From Chromera velia (Eukaryota; Sar; Chromeraceae), in NCBI GenBank assembly GCA_018398765.1, contig JAHBMJ010004271.1:1-64000 (forward strand): a stretch of 64,000 nt of DNA, given 5' to 3'. This document shows, piece by piece, positions 12,490 through 23,600 of the stretch (positions are counted from its first letter, which is position 1; every line of letters begins with the position of its first letter). The notes beneath the pieces were generated by a model that made no database searches, was not told the origin of the DNA, and saw only the letters and a list, made by a program, of their open reading frames with translations. A program made the translations under genes and the position numbers.

Positions 12490-12832
12490 CTGGCATGAGT
12501 AGTTGACAATCCACTCTTATCGTCGAAGTGAGCTGCGTGTCAGGGTATTGAATCGATATTTAAGAGGCACACTGGTGAAGAATGTGTGTTCCACCAGCCT
12601 TAGTGTTCGGTATGGGAAATCTTGAGGAAATACACAGTATGGTTGGGAGTAACGAACATAGGACGGTTACTAGGCGGCCGCTAGGCCGCCTGGTTACCAA
12701 TTTTGTTGTTATGGTAGTAGTGTTTGAATGGTAGTGGTAATAGCTAAAAACAGGCAGATTTGGCCATATTTTGAGTCAAACTTAACTTACATAACCAATT
12801 TCAGACTACTAAAAATCATATTTTTGACATTC

Positions 12833-13386
12833 TGTTAGTGCGGGTGTAGGGGTGCTCCTTGGGACGCCTTGGTCTCATCCCTAATGGCCTAATGCCTTGT
12901 GTATGCATTTGTGCATCCATGCCGATCGAGTGAACCTTCGTGCGCGTAAGTTGTGCGCGCATGGCAATTATGCATGCAGTGTCTTGCTGATACAGAATGA
13001 GATGCATATGTGCATGCATTGTTCGAATGTATGAATTAATGATAATCCCTTTATTCATACAATGAGGAGAGTCGTCAAGGCTTGACAGTCTTGGTTGCCT
13101 TATCCCGTCTTGATTGAATAGCCAATTAGGAGACACGCAGTGTGAGAAAGCGAATAGTCGGATCTCTAGACAACATTTCGTGTCGGGTTGATAGATTGAC
13201 TTTCATGCTGACGATTGCAAGCAGACAGGTCAGCACAAACTGATGCATACTTTCCTATGCCTTTTGCTGTATGACTTTGCAAGTGCTTATACTTCTCTTA
13301 AAGCTGCCTAGAGCCACTGTTACTAGTAGCACCAGACTGCTCTGCCTGCAGAATGAACAATCTGAATTAGAACTAAATCTCTATCA
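12833..13386 (+). repeat. 5' LTR of the Copia element
   Basis: 554 bp, starting TGTTAGTGCGGG and ending CTATCA. It matches the 3' LTR over its whole length apart from a TAG triplet at about 13326 that is missing from the 3' copy. ATGCAT-type palindromes are frequent inside. The transcription start and polyadenylation site cannot be fixed from sequence alone. Confidence 0.92.
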
Positions 13387-13679
13387 ATACTGCCCCCATA
13401 GCGAGCTCTGCAGGTGCTTCTGGTCAGAACAGTGGTGGCCCTCCTGGTCTTTTTTCCACGCCTACGTAAGTAGGCAAGGTATCTCCGCCGGCTCCTCCCG
13501 CTAAAGCACAGCAGCAGCAACAGCAGCAGCGCCAGCAGACGCCTCCTGGTCTCCTTTCCCTTTTCGGGTCCTCACCTCCTCCGCAACAAGTTGTTGTTTA
13601 GGCGGCTCCCAAGGCCCCTGACTTCAACTGGGTGAATAAAATTAAGAACCTGTCTCCAAAATACCTCAAAATCTAGAAG

Positions 13680-14561
13680 ATGACGTTCAAGAAGAAGGCT
13701 TCCCTCCAATTGAAGCCCCAGTACGTCTCTGACCGTGCCAAAGCCTACGAGGGTGCGCTTTTGCACGCCGCTGGAAATTTTGATGAAGTTCAGAAGACCA
13801 TCCACAACTGGTCTGCTGAAGGGTACACGTGTGAAGATCTTCTCCTTAAGGTTCTGGGCGACTTTGTGAAGGACATGTCTGTCGTGAAGACAAAGGCAGA
13901 CCTCTCTTTTACAAAGTTCCTGACCCGAGTGAAGGGGGAGAGCCTGAAGCACTACTTGAAGCGACATGACGAGGTCCTTCATGTTACCAAGGGCAAGGGC
14001 TTCATCCCCACTGACAAGGAGGAGAAGAAGGTTGGTATGAAGAACGTCTACATGAGTGAGTGGACCGATTATGCTGAGAAGGCTTCTCTGCATACGGGAA
14101 AACCGATCGACGACCTCCTCTTCTCTGAAATCCGACCCTTCCTTGACAGGAAAGCAGACGCCATCGAGTACAAGATCGCAGCAACAGGTGCGTCCTCTCA
14201 AAAGAAGCCCTCCACTGACGAGTTTAGGGCTTCTGCTGAGAAGGCAGGTGCTGCGATAGAGAAAAGAAAAGGGAAAGGGAAGAAGCCAAAGAAGGGAACG
14301 AAGAAGCAGCAGCAGGTCCAGGCCAATTCCAAGGAGACTGCAGGGAAGGCCAGTGATGGGCAGAAGTGCAAGAACTGCGGGTTTGTCCACAGAAACCCGA
14401 AGTATTGCCCTGCAGAGAAGGCAGAGTGCAAGAAAGAATATGACGGATGTGGCCAGATCGGTCACTTCGCCCACTGCTGCCCGAAGAAGAGAAACTCCTC
14501 GAAGAGGAAAAAGGAGAGCGGTCATCACGTCAAGCAGCGCAGCTCCTCCCGCTCGTCTTGA
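13680..14561 (+). CDS. Copia gag with zinc knuckles
   Basis: A 293-codon frame starts with ATG at 13680 and ends TGA at 14559-14561. The C-terminal third is Lys-rich and carries paired Cys clusters, CKNCGFVHRNPKYC and then CGQIGHFAHCC, the second being a CCHC-type zinc knuckle variant used for RNA binding. Coding-like sequence in the same frame extends upstream (PKAPDFNWVNKIKNL) but is cut by TAG codons just before the ATG and near 13600, so the original gag was probably longer at its N-terminus. The product would package element RNA into virus-like particles. Confidence 0.75.
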   Translation: MTFKKKASLQLKPQYVSDRAKAYEGALLHAAGNFDEVQKTIHNWSAEGYTCEDLLLKVLGDFVKDMSVVKTKADLSFTKFLTRVKGESLKHYLKRHDEVLHVTKGKGFIPTDKEEKKVGMKNVYMSEWTDYAEKASLHTGKPIDDLLFSEIRPFLDRKADAIEYKIAATGASSQKKPSTDEFRASAEKAGAAIEKRKGKGKKPKKGTKKQQQVQANSKETAGKASDGQKCKNCGFVHRNPKYCPAEKAECKKEYDGCGQIGHFAHCCPKKRNSSKRKKESGHHVKQRSSSRSS

Positions 14562-15040
14562 GCTTCCAGACAGCCCTCGTCTTCCCGCTACCGCCCCCAC
14601 TCCGATTCCGAGTCTTCCGATTACAACTCGGATTGTGACTCAGTTTTTTAACCAGGTCAGGTGGGCACCAAGCCTCTAGTCGAGATGAGCAACTGCAACC
14701 TGTGTTTGTTGTCTCTAGTTTGAGGGGACGACAAGGGCAGGGTGAGGGGCGGGGGGTGGTGTCCGGGTCGTACAGAGACACCGAAGCTTGGGGTGCGAAT
14801 TTCCCCAAGCAGAGGCGCAAGATGATTCGGGTGACCGTCAGGAACATGGAGTTGATGAAGAAACCGGTGGAAGCGGTCGCAAAACCAAGGAGTACTATCA
14901 ACGGAGTTAGAAGCTTCGATGGCCCTCGGCGAGGCAAGGCCAAAAGGCTCCCCCGGTTAGTTGCTGTACCCACTTCTGTTTTGTGAGACTTTTCCAAGTT
15001 ATCAGGTGCTACACCTCTCTTTTCCTCTTATTTTGTTATC

Positions 15041-15508
15041 GTGCAGCGTCCAAAGACTCCAGAGGAATGTTTCCTCTCGGGTCTACACTTAGACAGAGAG
15101 GATGAGTCGCTGATTACCGACAACGGGTGTTCGCACGGTCTCTATAGAGAAGGGTACGAGAAGTATTCGGTCGGAGTGAGGAAGCAGAGAACTGAGTTCA
15201 ACCTCGTAGCTTCGAGGGAGAGCCAACCCTTCACTACCGACAACCTGCACATCTTACACCTCCCGATCAGAGATAAGTTTGGAAGGGTTCACATCGTGCT
15301 GGAGGAAGGAGCCATCCATCCTTCCGTTGGTCGCAGTCTGCTTCCATGTGCTCAGAAAGAGCTCTTCCTTATAAAAAAGAAGAAGGGCCGCAGCTATGTT
15401 GAGCTCGTAGACATAGATGGCAGGAGCTTTTGGGCCCCTGTTAACCGCATAGGATGGATGCCGCTCGTCCGTTTCTGTAAAGATGATGAAGCAGCAGCAG
15501 CAGCGTAG
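15041..15508 (+). pseudogene. Copia protease region
   Basis: This segment follows gag in a separate open frame. SLITDNGCSHGLYREG sits where retroelement aspartic proteases have D-S/T-G; here the triad reads DNG, which would be an unusual or damaged active site. The later hydrophobic ILHLPI and the LVDIDGRSFWAPV stretch suit a retropepsin-like fold leading toward the pre-integrase region. The frame closes after a short Ala repeat at 15508. Assignment rests on position plus the weak motif. Confidence 0.5.
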
Positions 15509-15661
15509 GTGACTGCACCCCTTTTTGTATAGAAGAAAAAGTGTTTCTATTCCTCCTCCCTCTCTGCCGATGCTCGCGCGTCTGTGGAACTTCCTGCAGA
15601 GCGCAAGCAACACTTGCTCTATGTGTTGCACTCCTGATTAGCGCACTCTGTAGGCTCTTGT

Positions 15662-16660
15662 TTGGAAAAAACTCTGAAGGAGAAAGGAGTGCCCTTTTCT
15701 GTTTCCCCTCAGGAATGCGGAGACGTTCGTGACTTGTGTAAGGCCTGCAAGTCTGTGAATCAGAGGAAAGAAGGCATTCCTCTGAAAGGTGTTTTGAAGC
15801 AGAGGGAAGACAGAAAGAAACGGCGATTAAAGAAACGTGTCCATTTTGCGGAAGATGAGTCGCGCCCATCAGCAGCCGGAGGTGACTCAAAGGCCCAGAA
15901 ATCATAGCAGCAGAAGCAGACAAAGGAGCCAGCCCCCTTCAACCAAACCATCTTTCAAGATCTCAAGGAGATGAGAACCAAAAGTGTGGAGGGGTTCAAG
16001 TACATCTCCGTTATCGTTTGCGGGGGGACCAAGAAGGTCTCTCTCCACGCTCTTCGAAAGAAGCGTTATGCCGTGTGCCACCTGCGGTAGTGAGTGCGTC
16101 GATGGGAGGTTCGAGGCCTCGGAAAGCCCTTGATTATCCGTATAGACAACGGGAGAGAATTTTTGGGTGAAGATGAGATCGATGGTTATCATGCAGCGTA
16201 CGATGACATAAACCTCCACCATGAGCGCGGTCCTCCCTTCTCTCCACAGGTCCAGTTGGAAGTCGAACGTATGAATCTCAATGTCATTTCTCTTCTTAGA
16301 AAGTCTTTGATTCAGCTTCGTCTCCCCCTTTCTCTTTGGCCTGCTTTTCTTTCTGGTGTTGCTAACCAGTTAGGTGACGTTGTACATAATAAGACAGGCC
16401 AGTCCCCTAACTCACTGATTTTTGGTCATGTTTGCGGTGTCCCTCCAATTGTAATGGGTGATGAAGTGTGTGTGATTGATCCCTCTGGTTCTTCAGACCC
16501 TGTGGGTGCAAAGAGTGAGCGAGCACTCTTTGGGGGGGTACAAGGTCCACAGGTCTGTTCCCTGGTTGTGTTGCGGGGAGGGCGATGGGTTCCTCTCCGA
16601 GTGTATTCGCAGCATGTCAGACTAGAGAAATGGCTGGGTGTAGATGAAGAACAGAAATAG
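15662..16660 (+). pseudogene. Copia integrase region
   Basis: Two fragments are visible. The first (15662-16080) has a Cys-containing CGDVRDLCKACKS segment in the place of the HHCC zinc-binding region, then VEGFKYISVIVCGG and LHALRKKRYAV, resembling the first part of the catalytic core. The second (16094-16660) has LIIRIDNGREFLG, matching the second Asp of the DDE core, and LEVERMNLNVISLLRKSL containing the Glu. Stop codons at about 15905 and two consecutive near 16085 separate them. The downstream TGQSPNSLIFGH is a typical Copia integrase tail motif. Confidence 0.75.
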
Positions 16661-17005
16661 CGAAAAGACAGAAGACAGCCAGAGAAGTCAGTAAGAGAAG
16701 AAGAGGAATCAGATAGGCCTTCAGACAGTGATGATTTGATCGATTTATGTGTGGATGGAGAAGACATCGAGCCTGACTCTCCCATTCTTGCAGTAGTCTT
16801 AGAGCCCTCTCCCCTCAGAGATGAGAACGGAAGAGAAAGACCAAGAAAGCAAGCTAGTCGTTGGGTTCTCGCCAGATTGACAGACGGCGCTCTGTGGCCT
16901 AGACGTATCGTGAGAGAAGGAGCAAAATAAGAAAGAGGACTGGGAGTAGCAAGATTTAAGAAAGACGAGAACGGAATGTGAAAGGCAGTTGAGATTGAAC
17001 ACGGT

Positions 17006-18126
17006 GTGAAACAGAAGGACATCGTTGAACGTTTCGATCCTCCGATTGGGGGTGGTCTTCCTGCCGAATTGCTCTCCTGTCTGGATGACTCTGTCCTTGT
17101 CTCTGCAGATCTTCAGCCTTCCCCGAATCCCTCTCCCGCTTCTTTGCCTTCTAATGTTCCTGTCCCAGATGATGTTGATGTCGTTCCACCGATCGATGTC
17201 GATTCAATTGCAGAACAGGTTACAGAAGAGGTGAAGAGAGCAGATTTTCTTGAATGGAGTAAAAAAAGCAGAAAGGAGAGAAGAAAGATTATTTGGGAAA
17301 GGAAGAAAGAAAGGAGAGCACAGGAAGAAGTCAGAAAGACAGAAGCGATAGATAGGCTAGTAGATAGGCATATTGAGATTGCTTCCCTTACAATGAAGAT
17401 GGAAAGAGCAAAGAGGTTAGTCAAGAGAGAGAACAAGTTAAAAGGACACATTCCTGCCACAACAGAAGAGATTGCGAAAGAAAGTCATACTGAGTCAGAT
17501 AAATCAGAACTTGCGCGCTGGGCAAAGTGTGGAGTTTTTGATTTGCCATCGCAGACAGCCAGCCTGGGGCGGAGGGTGAAACCGATCACTCTTTGCTGGG
17601 TGCGAACGTGGAAGCTGAAGGATAGAAAATGGGTGGCAAAGTCTCGTTTGGTAGCGAAAGGATTCCAGGACTCTCGAGACAACGGATTTCTGGAGAGCTT
17701 CAGTAGGACTGCTAGTTCGTCTCTCTCTCATGCTGCTTTCATCTGGGCCCTCTCTCAGGGTCTTCAGGGAGCAAAGGTGGATATCTCTACCGCTTTCTTC
17801 CAAGCACCGTTGGACTCAAAGAGCGGTGAGGTGTGGCTTTGTTTGCCTTCTGACCTCCCTGTCTCTGTCTATCTTGGCTTGCGTGCTGGTGTATATATGA
17901 GAATCTTGAAGGCTCTGTATGGTCTTAAAGATGCTCCTCGTACATACACTCAGTTCTTCAAAAAGAGAGTGAAAGAGCTGGGATAGGTTGAAATTTCTGA
18001 GTCTATTCTGGTCAAAAAAAATCAGAAAGGGGAAGCAATTGCTCTTCTTGTGATGCATGTAGACGATCTCTTTGTTTTTGCCTCTGATGTGATGAAAGAG
18101 ATAGAACAGATTGACAGCTTCTTTGA
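17006..18126 (+). pseudogene. Copia reverse transcriptase region
   Basis: After a charged linker, WVRTWKLKDRKWVAKSRLVA and GFQDSRDNGFLESFS give the start of the RT domain. GAKVDISTAFFQAPLD contains the first catalytic Asp, and ILKALYGLKDAPRTY is the characteristic Copia motif. Beyond a TAG at 17984-17986, the same frame continues with LLVMHVDDLFVF, the equivalent of the YVDD box. The TAG falls where a Trp codon would be natural. Another in-frame TGA is at about 18142. The protein is therefore complete in outline but cannot be made from this copy. Confidence 0.85.
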
Positions 18127-18145
18127 GATGGATGATCCTGTTTGA

Positions 18146-18994
18146 ATGGATGACGGTTCTTTGCATATATATATGGGGATGTCTGTTCGGATGACAGAGG
18201 GTCACATGCTTTTAGACCAAGGAAGCTGTCTCAGAGAGGCAGCAGAGAATATTTCTACAGAAGCCAGAAAGCCAATCACAGACAGAGATCTGCTCTTGCC
18301 GTCAGAAGAAGAAGTCAACCCTTCTTTATACTCCACTCAGCAGACTAGTCAGCAGAGCAATGTGGGTGCACTCGGATGGGGGGTGAAGACCCAGCCGTAT
18401 TTGAATTTCCTTTTTGGTCATCTTTCTCACTCTAACATGAAGCCTTCCCCTGTATCTGTACGTGCATCAAAGAAGGCATTCTGGCATATACACCAATGCT
18501 CTAGATCGCTTGAACTGTCTGCAGTCAGTGAAGAGCCTGTTTTGGTTATATGGGTCGATGCGTCATATGAATTGTAGAAGAAAGAGGGGAGGCTTAGATA
18601 TGAAATCCAAATTCTTCCCCGTTCTACACTCGCAGATCTGAAAAGAATGGGAGAAGAGAACACTGTGGTGTGGTGGTCAAAGAAGGAAGGAAGAAAGTTA
18701 GGCAGCACGACATCAACAGAGTTGCTTGCCATGAGAGAAGGAGTGAAGGCGACTTTTACTTTCGTGCACTTCATGAAGAAATTGTGGGGGTGTATACCTG
18801 ATGTTCTGGTCGTCTCTGACAGTCAGCCTCTCCTACATCAACTGTCATCCAAGCAGTGCAAGTCAGAACCGTGTATGCAAGGTGAGCTGGAATATGTTTT
18901 GAAAAACCTTTCAGAGCTTGGAGCAAAGGTTCGATGGATCCAGACCGGCTATCAACGAGCAGACAGACAAACCAAGTTTCTGAAGAGTGCGTAA
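18146..18994 (+). pseudogene. Copia RNase H region
   Basis: The frame continues from RT with MGMSVRMTEGHMLLDQ and SNVGALGWGVKTQPYL, both usual connector motifs. VLVIWVDASYEL, STTSTELLAMREG and VLVVSDSQPLLHQL supply the acidic residues of RNase H, and ADRQTKFLKS near the end matches the usual A-D-x-x-T-K. A TAG interrupts at about 18576. The polypurine tract and 3' LTR follow about 110 bp after the terminal stop. Confidence 0.8.
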
Positions 18995-19116
18995 ATGATT
19001 CTTTCATTTATGTTTTGCATTCTTCTTTTTGATGAATTGCATAGATGAGCTTTTGACAGCCTTTTGCATTTTGTTCTTTCGATCGAGTGATTTTGCCTCC
19101 AGAACAAGGGGATGAT

Positions 19117-19667
19117 TGTTAGTGCAGGTGCAGGGGTGCTCCTTGGGACGCCTGGGTCTCATCCCTGACGGCCTAATGCCTTGTGTGCGCATTTGTGCAT
19201 CCATACCGATTGAGTGAACCTTCGTGTGCACAAGTCGTGCACGCATGGCAATTATTCATGCAGTGTCTTGCCGATACAGAATGAGATGCATATGTGCATA
19301 CATTGTTCGAATGTATGAATTAATGATAATCCGTTTATTCATGCAATGAGGAGAGTTGTCAAGGCTTGACAGTCTTGGTTGCCTTATCCTGTCTCGATTG
19401 AATAGCCGATTAGGAGACACGCAGTATGAGAAAGCGAATAGTTGGATCTCTAGACAATATTTTGTGTCGGGTTGATAGATTGACTTTCATGCTGACGATT
19501 ACAAGCAGACAGGTCAGCACGAACTAATGCATACTTTCCTATGCTTTTTGTTGTATGACTTTGCAAGTGTTTATACTTCTCTTAAAGCTGCCTAGAGCCA
19601 CTGTTACTAGCACCAGACTGCTCTGCCTGCAGAATGAACAATTTGAATTAGAACCAAATCCCTATCA
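19117..19667 (+). repeat. 3' LTR of the Copia element
   Basis: 551 bp, starting TGTTAGTGCAGG and ending CTATCA, then the target duplication CATTC. It differs from the 5' LTR mainly by C/T and G/A changes, many of them at CG versus TG or CA dinucleotides. Confidence 0.92.
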
Positions 19668-19672
19668 CATTC

Positions 19673-20283
19673 ATCAAAAGTTTATTCTAGTAAAATTCAA
19701 TGTTCATCATTTTACGACTGAACTCTAACTCGCTCCAACTAGTATATCATTATGTATAGCATATCCTCTTTTAGTATGATCATTTCAGGGCTTTAAACTG
19801 CTGATGAGTTAAGTGGTCAGGCTTTAAAATGGGTTTAGCAACTGTTTTTACCTGAGTTTTCCCTTAAACTACCATGGTAGTGGTATACGCCTTCAAGTCC
19901 GCTGGTTACCATCTCATGCCAGTGGTTACCAAACTGACGGTAACTCGCTACTAACTAAAAGGGGCCGGTAGTAACTCCTAACCGTACTGTGTATGAGGAA
20001 AGACGAGAAGACAAATCATATCAACGCCCGAGGAATAGGTCAAATGATACTGGTTTAAGCGTTGTTTCGCCTTAGTAGCAATCCCTACCTTAAATAGTTT
20101 TAGTTTTTTCATTACAGATAATTGAAAAGCATATAAACTAAGCCTTTCGACAGCCTAGCTGTAAACAACATAAAGCTCCACCAACTGGCATTTTATATTC
20201 ACTTCTTATTTTTATGTTTATAATCAGTTTATTTATATTCAACAGTTTTTAATTTATTATACATCTAATTTAAGATGACTACG
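19673..20283. other. AT-rich flank with the right half of the split inverted-repeat element
   Basis: No coding exon is seen. Positions 19870-20000 contain the GGTTACC-rich right arm described for the 12624-20000 element. From 20080 to 20280 the sequence is AT-rich without recognisable structure. Confidence 0.45.
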
Positions 20284-20690
20284 GCAAGTGCCCCAGGCGG
20301 TCGGGGGCGGCAATGCTAGGCGGCGGTGAGGGGCAACTACAGAAGTGCGAATATAGAAGACTTAGTCGAGGGTAATACTTGGCGGGGAAGCGCCCCGGGC
20401 GGTCGGGGGCGGCAATGCTAGGCGGCGATGAGGGGCGACTACAGAAGTGCGACTACAGAAGACTTAGTCGAGGGTAATACTTGGCAGGGAAGCGCCCCGG
20501 GCGGTCGGGGGCGGCAATGCTAGGCGGCGATGAGGGGCGACTACAGAAGTGTGACTATAGAAGACTTAGTCGAGGGTAATACTTGACAGGGAAGCGCCGC
20601 GGGCGGTCAGAGGCGGCAATGCTAGACGGCGGTAACGCCGGTGAGGGGCGACTACAGAAGTATGACTACAGAAGTCGAGGGTATTAAATG
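20284..20690 (+). repeat. 102-bp tandem repeat, about four copies
   Basis: Units begin with variants of GCGCCCCGGGCGGTCGGGGG at about 20288, 20390, 20492 and 20594, a constant 102-bp period. Each continues with GGCAATGCTAGGCGGCGATG, GGGGCGACTACAGAAG and GACTTAGTCGAGGGTAATAC. The last unit carries a small duplication (GGTAACGCC) and is partial. A single inverted copy lies at 8408-8500. A GACTACAGAAG motif repeats within the unit. No protein is encoded across it. Confidence 0.9.
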
Positions 20691-23600
20691 TGTCCTTTTG
20701 TGCAACAGTTGAAAGCCAATTGCAACCTAGATTGCAACAATACAGGCACGGTCAGGCAAAGACCGTAAGTGGAGGAATTCAGCGTTCTCTTGTGTCCCAA
20801 GCTGCCTGGAGCCCTCTTTCGGATATCTTTTTCGAGTCCGATCCTGGACTTTGCCTTTGTCCTTGGGTGGAGAGCCCGAACATCGTTGGAGGTCGCCAAA
20901 ACCGGTGATGGAGACGTTGCCTGGTGTTGCTTGGGCTTTCAATCGAAGAGCTCAAGTTCACCGAGACTGTCACTTATAAGTATAACGCAATCCAAACGGC
21001 CAGTCGAGTACTTTTTTGATGTTTTTTGAGTCTGTAACTGTCTCAGTCTTCCAGACGTTAAGTGTCGGCTGATCACCTTCACTTATCTTTTGCTGTTGGT
21101 TGCTTGCTTGTCTGCGAGAGACTGACCACCTTCGTGGCCCGCAAACACCTCCAGCGTGTCTGGGTCTATCTGGACTGGTCCTCTGACAGTATCTAAACAC
21201 AGAAAGACGCCCTTTGTCTCTCCATGTGTCTACAATGCTGCCGTTTTCTTTTAAAAGTGACTCTGAGTGAGCTTGTCGCTTCTGGCTGTCTGGCTATTGC
21301 GTGGATCGTTCGATGAGTGGCCGTTCGATCGGGTGCGTAAGACTCTGCATGCATGTTAAACAGACAGAAGGGACAGGTGGCGGTGTACCACATGGAACAA
21401 CGTAGTGACGGCCGGTGTGCTAGCCGGGGAAGGCCTTCTGCTCTGGGACCCTGACGCGGCGAGCCTGGAGTAGGAAGGAAGAGGAAGTAAAGAAGGGGTA
21501 CAAAATGACATTAAGCCTGCCTTCGATGGCAAGAGAGGCAAAAGGGTCACGGCAAACCTACCGAGAGACAGAGTAGGGCACACGGCAGCTGCCGCCTTGT
21601 CTCTTACCAGCGCTGGCACATTTTCAACTAACAAGGAAGGGAAGGAGAGGGAGAAAGGGGGGAAAAGGGGAAGAGGGGGTAAAAAGGGGGGACAAAGGGG
21701 AACTTCAAGGGAAAGGGAAGGGGAAAGGGGGGGAAAGAGGGGGAGAGGGGGGTTGCTTCGGGGTAGGGGGGGCAAATCGAATCGAGGCTGGCCAAAAGTA
21801 TGCGAAGTTACTACTGTTACTGTACTAGTGACTGAGTATGACTGGAGCGTCTTTTGTCTGGAATTGAGGGTTCATAACAGTGTGTCGAAAAGAGCAGCAA
21901 GGGGATGAAACGAGACAGAAAGAAGAGACGAGATAGAAAGAAACCAGCGGGGTAGTCTACAATGTATCCGGTCCTTTCCCTCCCTCCCTTTATGCAGCCA
22001 CTGACATGCGTGAAATATGTTTGTGCTCAACGAGACGGCCGAGCCCTTCTATCAACGAGAACTCGAAGTCGATCGCCTACCCCTACGTCAACTACATATA
22101 AGACGCGGACAGAGGACTGCCTAATTGCCACCGCCATGCGTTTATGCCTGCGCATGCCCACAACTGCCTGGGACCACCTTTGCGCCCCTGCACTGAACTC
22201 GGGAGAAGGATTGAGCTCATTGCAAAGCTAAGCATCAAAGAGGCGGACTACAAAAACGATAAGTCGAGCGCCGCATGTGCCACGCATTCGGAACTTCTGG
22301 AGCTCGTTTTGGAAGAGTGACCTTTCTTCTCTCTCGGCTTCTCTTCTTTGTGTACGACTTGGGAGTCAGACCCCTCGTATGGCTGAGAGCACGAGCGCAC
22401 AAGGGGGCGCCTTCATCTGCTGTCTCCTTCTCGTTTCCTTCTACTGCTTTGAAACGTTTCATGTTATCCCTGGTTTCTTTCTTTGAGAGAAAGAGACTGG
22501 AAGAGGCCGAGGAAAAATGAGTAGAGGAGGAGCAAAAAAAGAACGAATCTTGAGAAAAACAGAAAGAGATGTCTGTTTCAACGAGAAGAGAAGAAGAAAA
22601 AAAAAGAAAACGAGGGGATAGCCTGTGTATGTCTCTTTATCCCTTCTGTATCTTCTCCCTGCAGGGGGATGCCGGTGCTTTGGAGGCCCTCTAGGTTTTC
22701 TGGGTATCGCCTCTCCCCCTCGCAACATAGGAGTTGATGGGAGCCCTGGATGGGGGCCTTAGTAGCCAGCCGTCTCTGCGCATGCATCTGCGTGGAGCCA
22801 TACGGTATGCAGGCAGGCGTCTCTCTCTGATAGGTCTGACCAGGTGCCATTCATTCGTTGATGTCTATTCTTGTGTGTTTAGTCGATCTACGGTGTTGTT
22901 GGCAACAAACGAACAGACGCGCATGCAGTCTGCAGGAAGGGAGTGAAATAGAAGAGAGAGGAGAAAGAGATGTAAATAAATGATATTGTGTGTGAACATA
23001 TGTGTGTGTGAGGCTTTCTGCTGCCGTCCTCCGGTTTCTCCGTGTTTTCACGTTTTGTTCGTCCCTCGGTCTGCCCGTCTACTTGCATTCAGAAAAGAGA
23101 ACTGGAAGGGGATCTGTTGTAAGCATACTGTTCTGTCTGTCGCCCACTTCCTTCCAGCAAGCCGGTCTTAGAAAGAGAGAGAGAGTGAGAGAAAGTGAAA
23201 CGAAGTCGTTTTCAAAGTTGGATACGTTTTTGCTTCCACCAGTTTCGCATCTTTCTTTTTGCTTGGTCTGTCGTTGGTGGTTTTCGATCTGCATCTTTGT
23301 TTTGAGATTACGAAGGTGTTAGAGGTGCTTTATTTTTCCGTCTCGCTTCAAGGGAAACAAAGGCGGCATGAAAGAGAAACGAGAGAAAAAAAAAACGATA
23401 GAACTACGTAAGTCTTAGAATTTGAAGAGCAGGGATTTATCAGAATGAGCCTGTCTGTCACTCTTAGAATTTTTGTATTGGCACCGTCTCCGCTTTCTAA
23501 TTTACCGCCTTCCGGTGCCCTCTGATACTGTTCCGTTTACGAATGTGAAGATCTGATATGGTAGGAGCATGTATACGCGTACGTGCATACCTGAACTTTT

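Larger units (their letters stand above)
12833..19667 (+). mobile_element. Copia-type LTR retrotransposon, full length, inactivated
   Basis: Two direct LTRs (12833-13386 and 19117-19667) begin TG and end CA and are flanked by the 5-bp target duplication CATTC (12828-12832 and 19668-19672). The purine-rich AGAACAAGGGGATGAT just before the 3' LTR is the probable polypurine tract. The interior encodes, in order, gag with zinc knuckles, protease, integrase, reverse transcriptase and RNase H, which is the Pseudoviridae/Copia order. The LTRs differ at about three dozen sites counted by eye, almost all transitions plus one 3-bp deletion, so the insertion is not recent. Several in-frame stops interrupt the coding region. 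I could not match the bases after the 5' LTR to a standard primer-binding site. Confidence 0.93.
12624..20000. mobile_element. Old short inverted-repeat element split by the Copia insertion
   Basis: Positions 12631-12653 (TACACAGTATGGTTGGGAGT and following) match the complement of 19973-19995 with three mismatches in 23 bp. Further inside, both flanks contain related GGTTACC / GGTAGTGGTA motifs, again in opposite orientation. Removing the Copia element and one copy of its CATTC duplication would rejoin an inverted-repeat element of roughly 540 bp. No coding capacity remains, so this looks like a MITE-type or foldback element. The outer boundaries are approximate. Confidence 0.55.

Noticed and set aside
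20284-20690. CRISPR-like array
   Set aside because: The 102-bp units are contiguous with no unique spacers, and the setting is eukaryotic.
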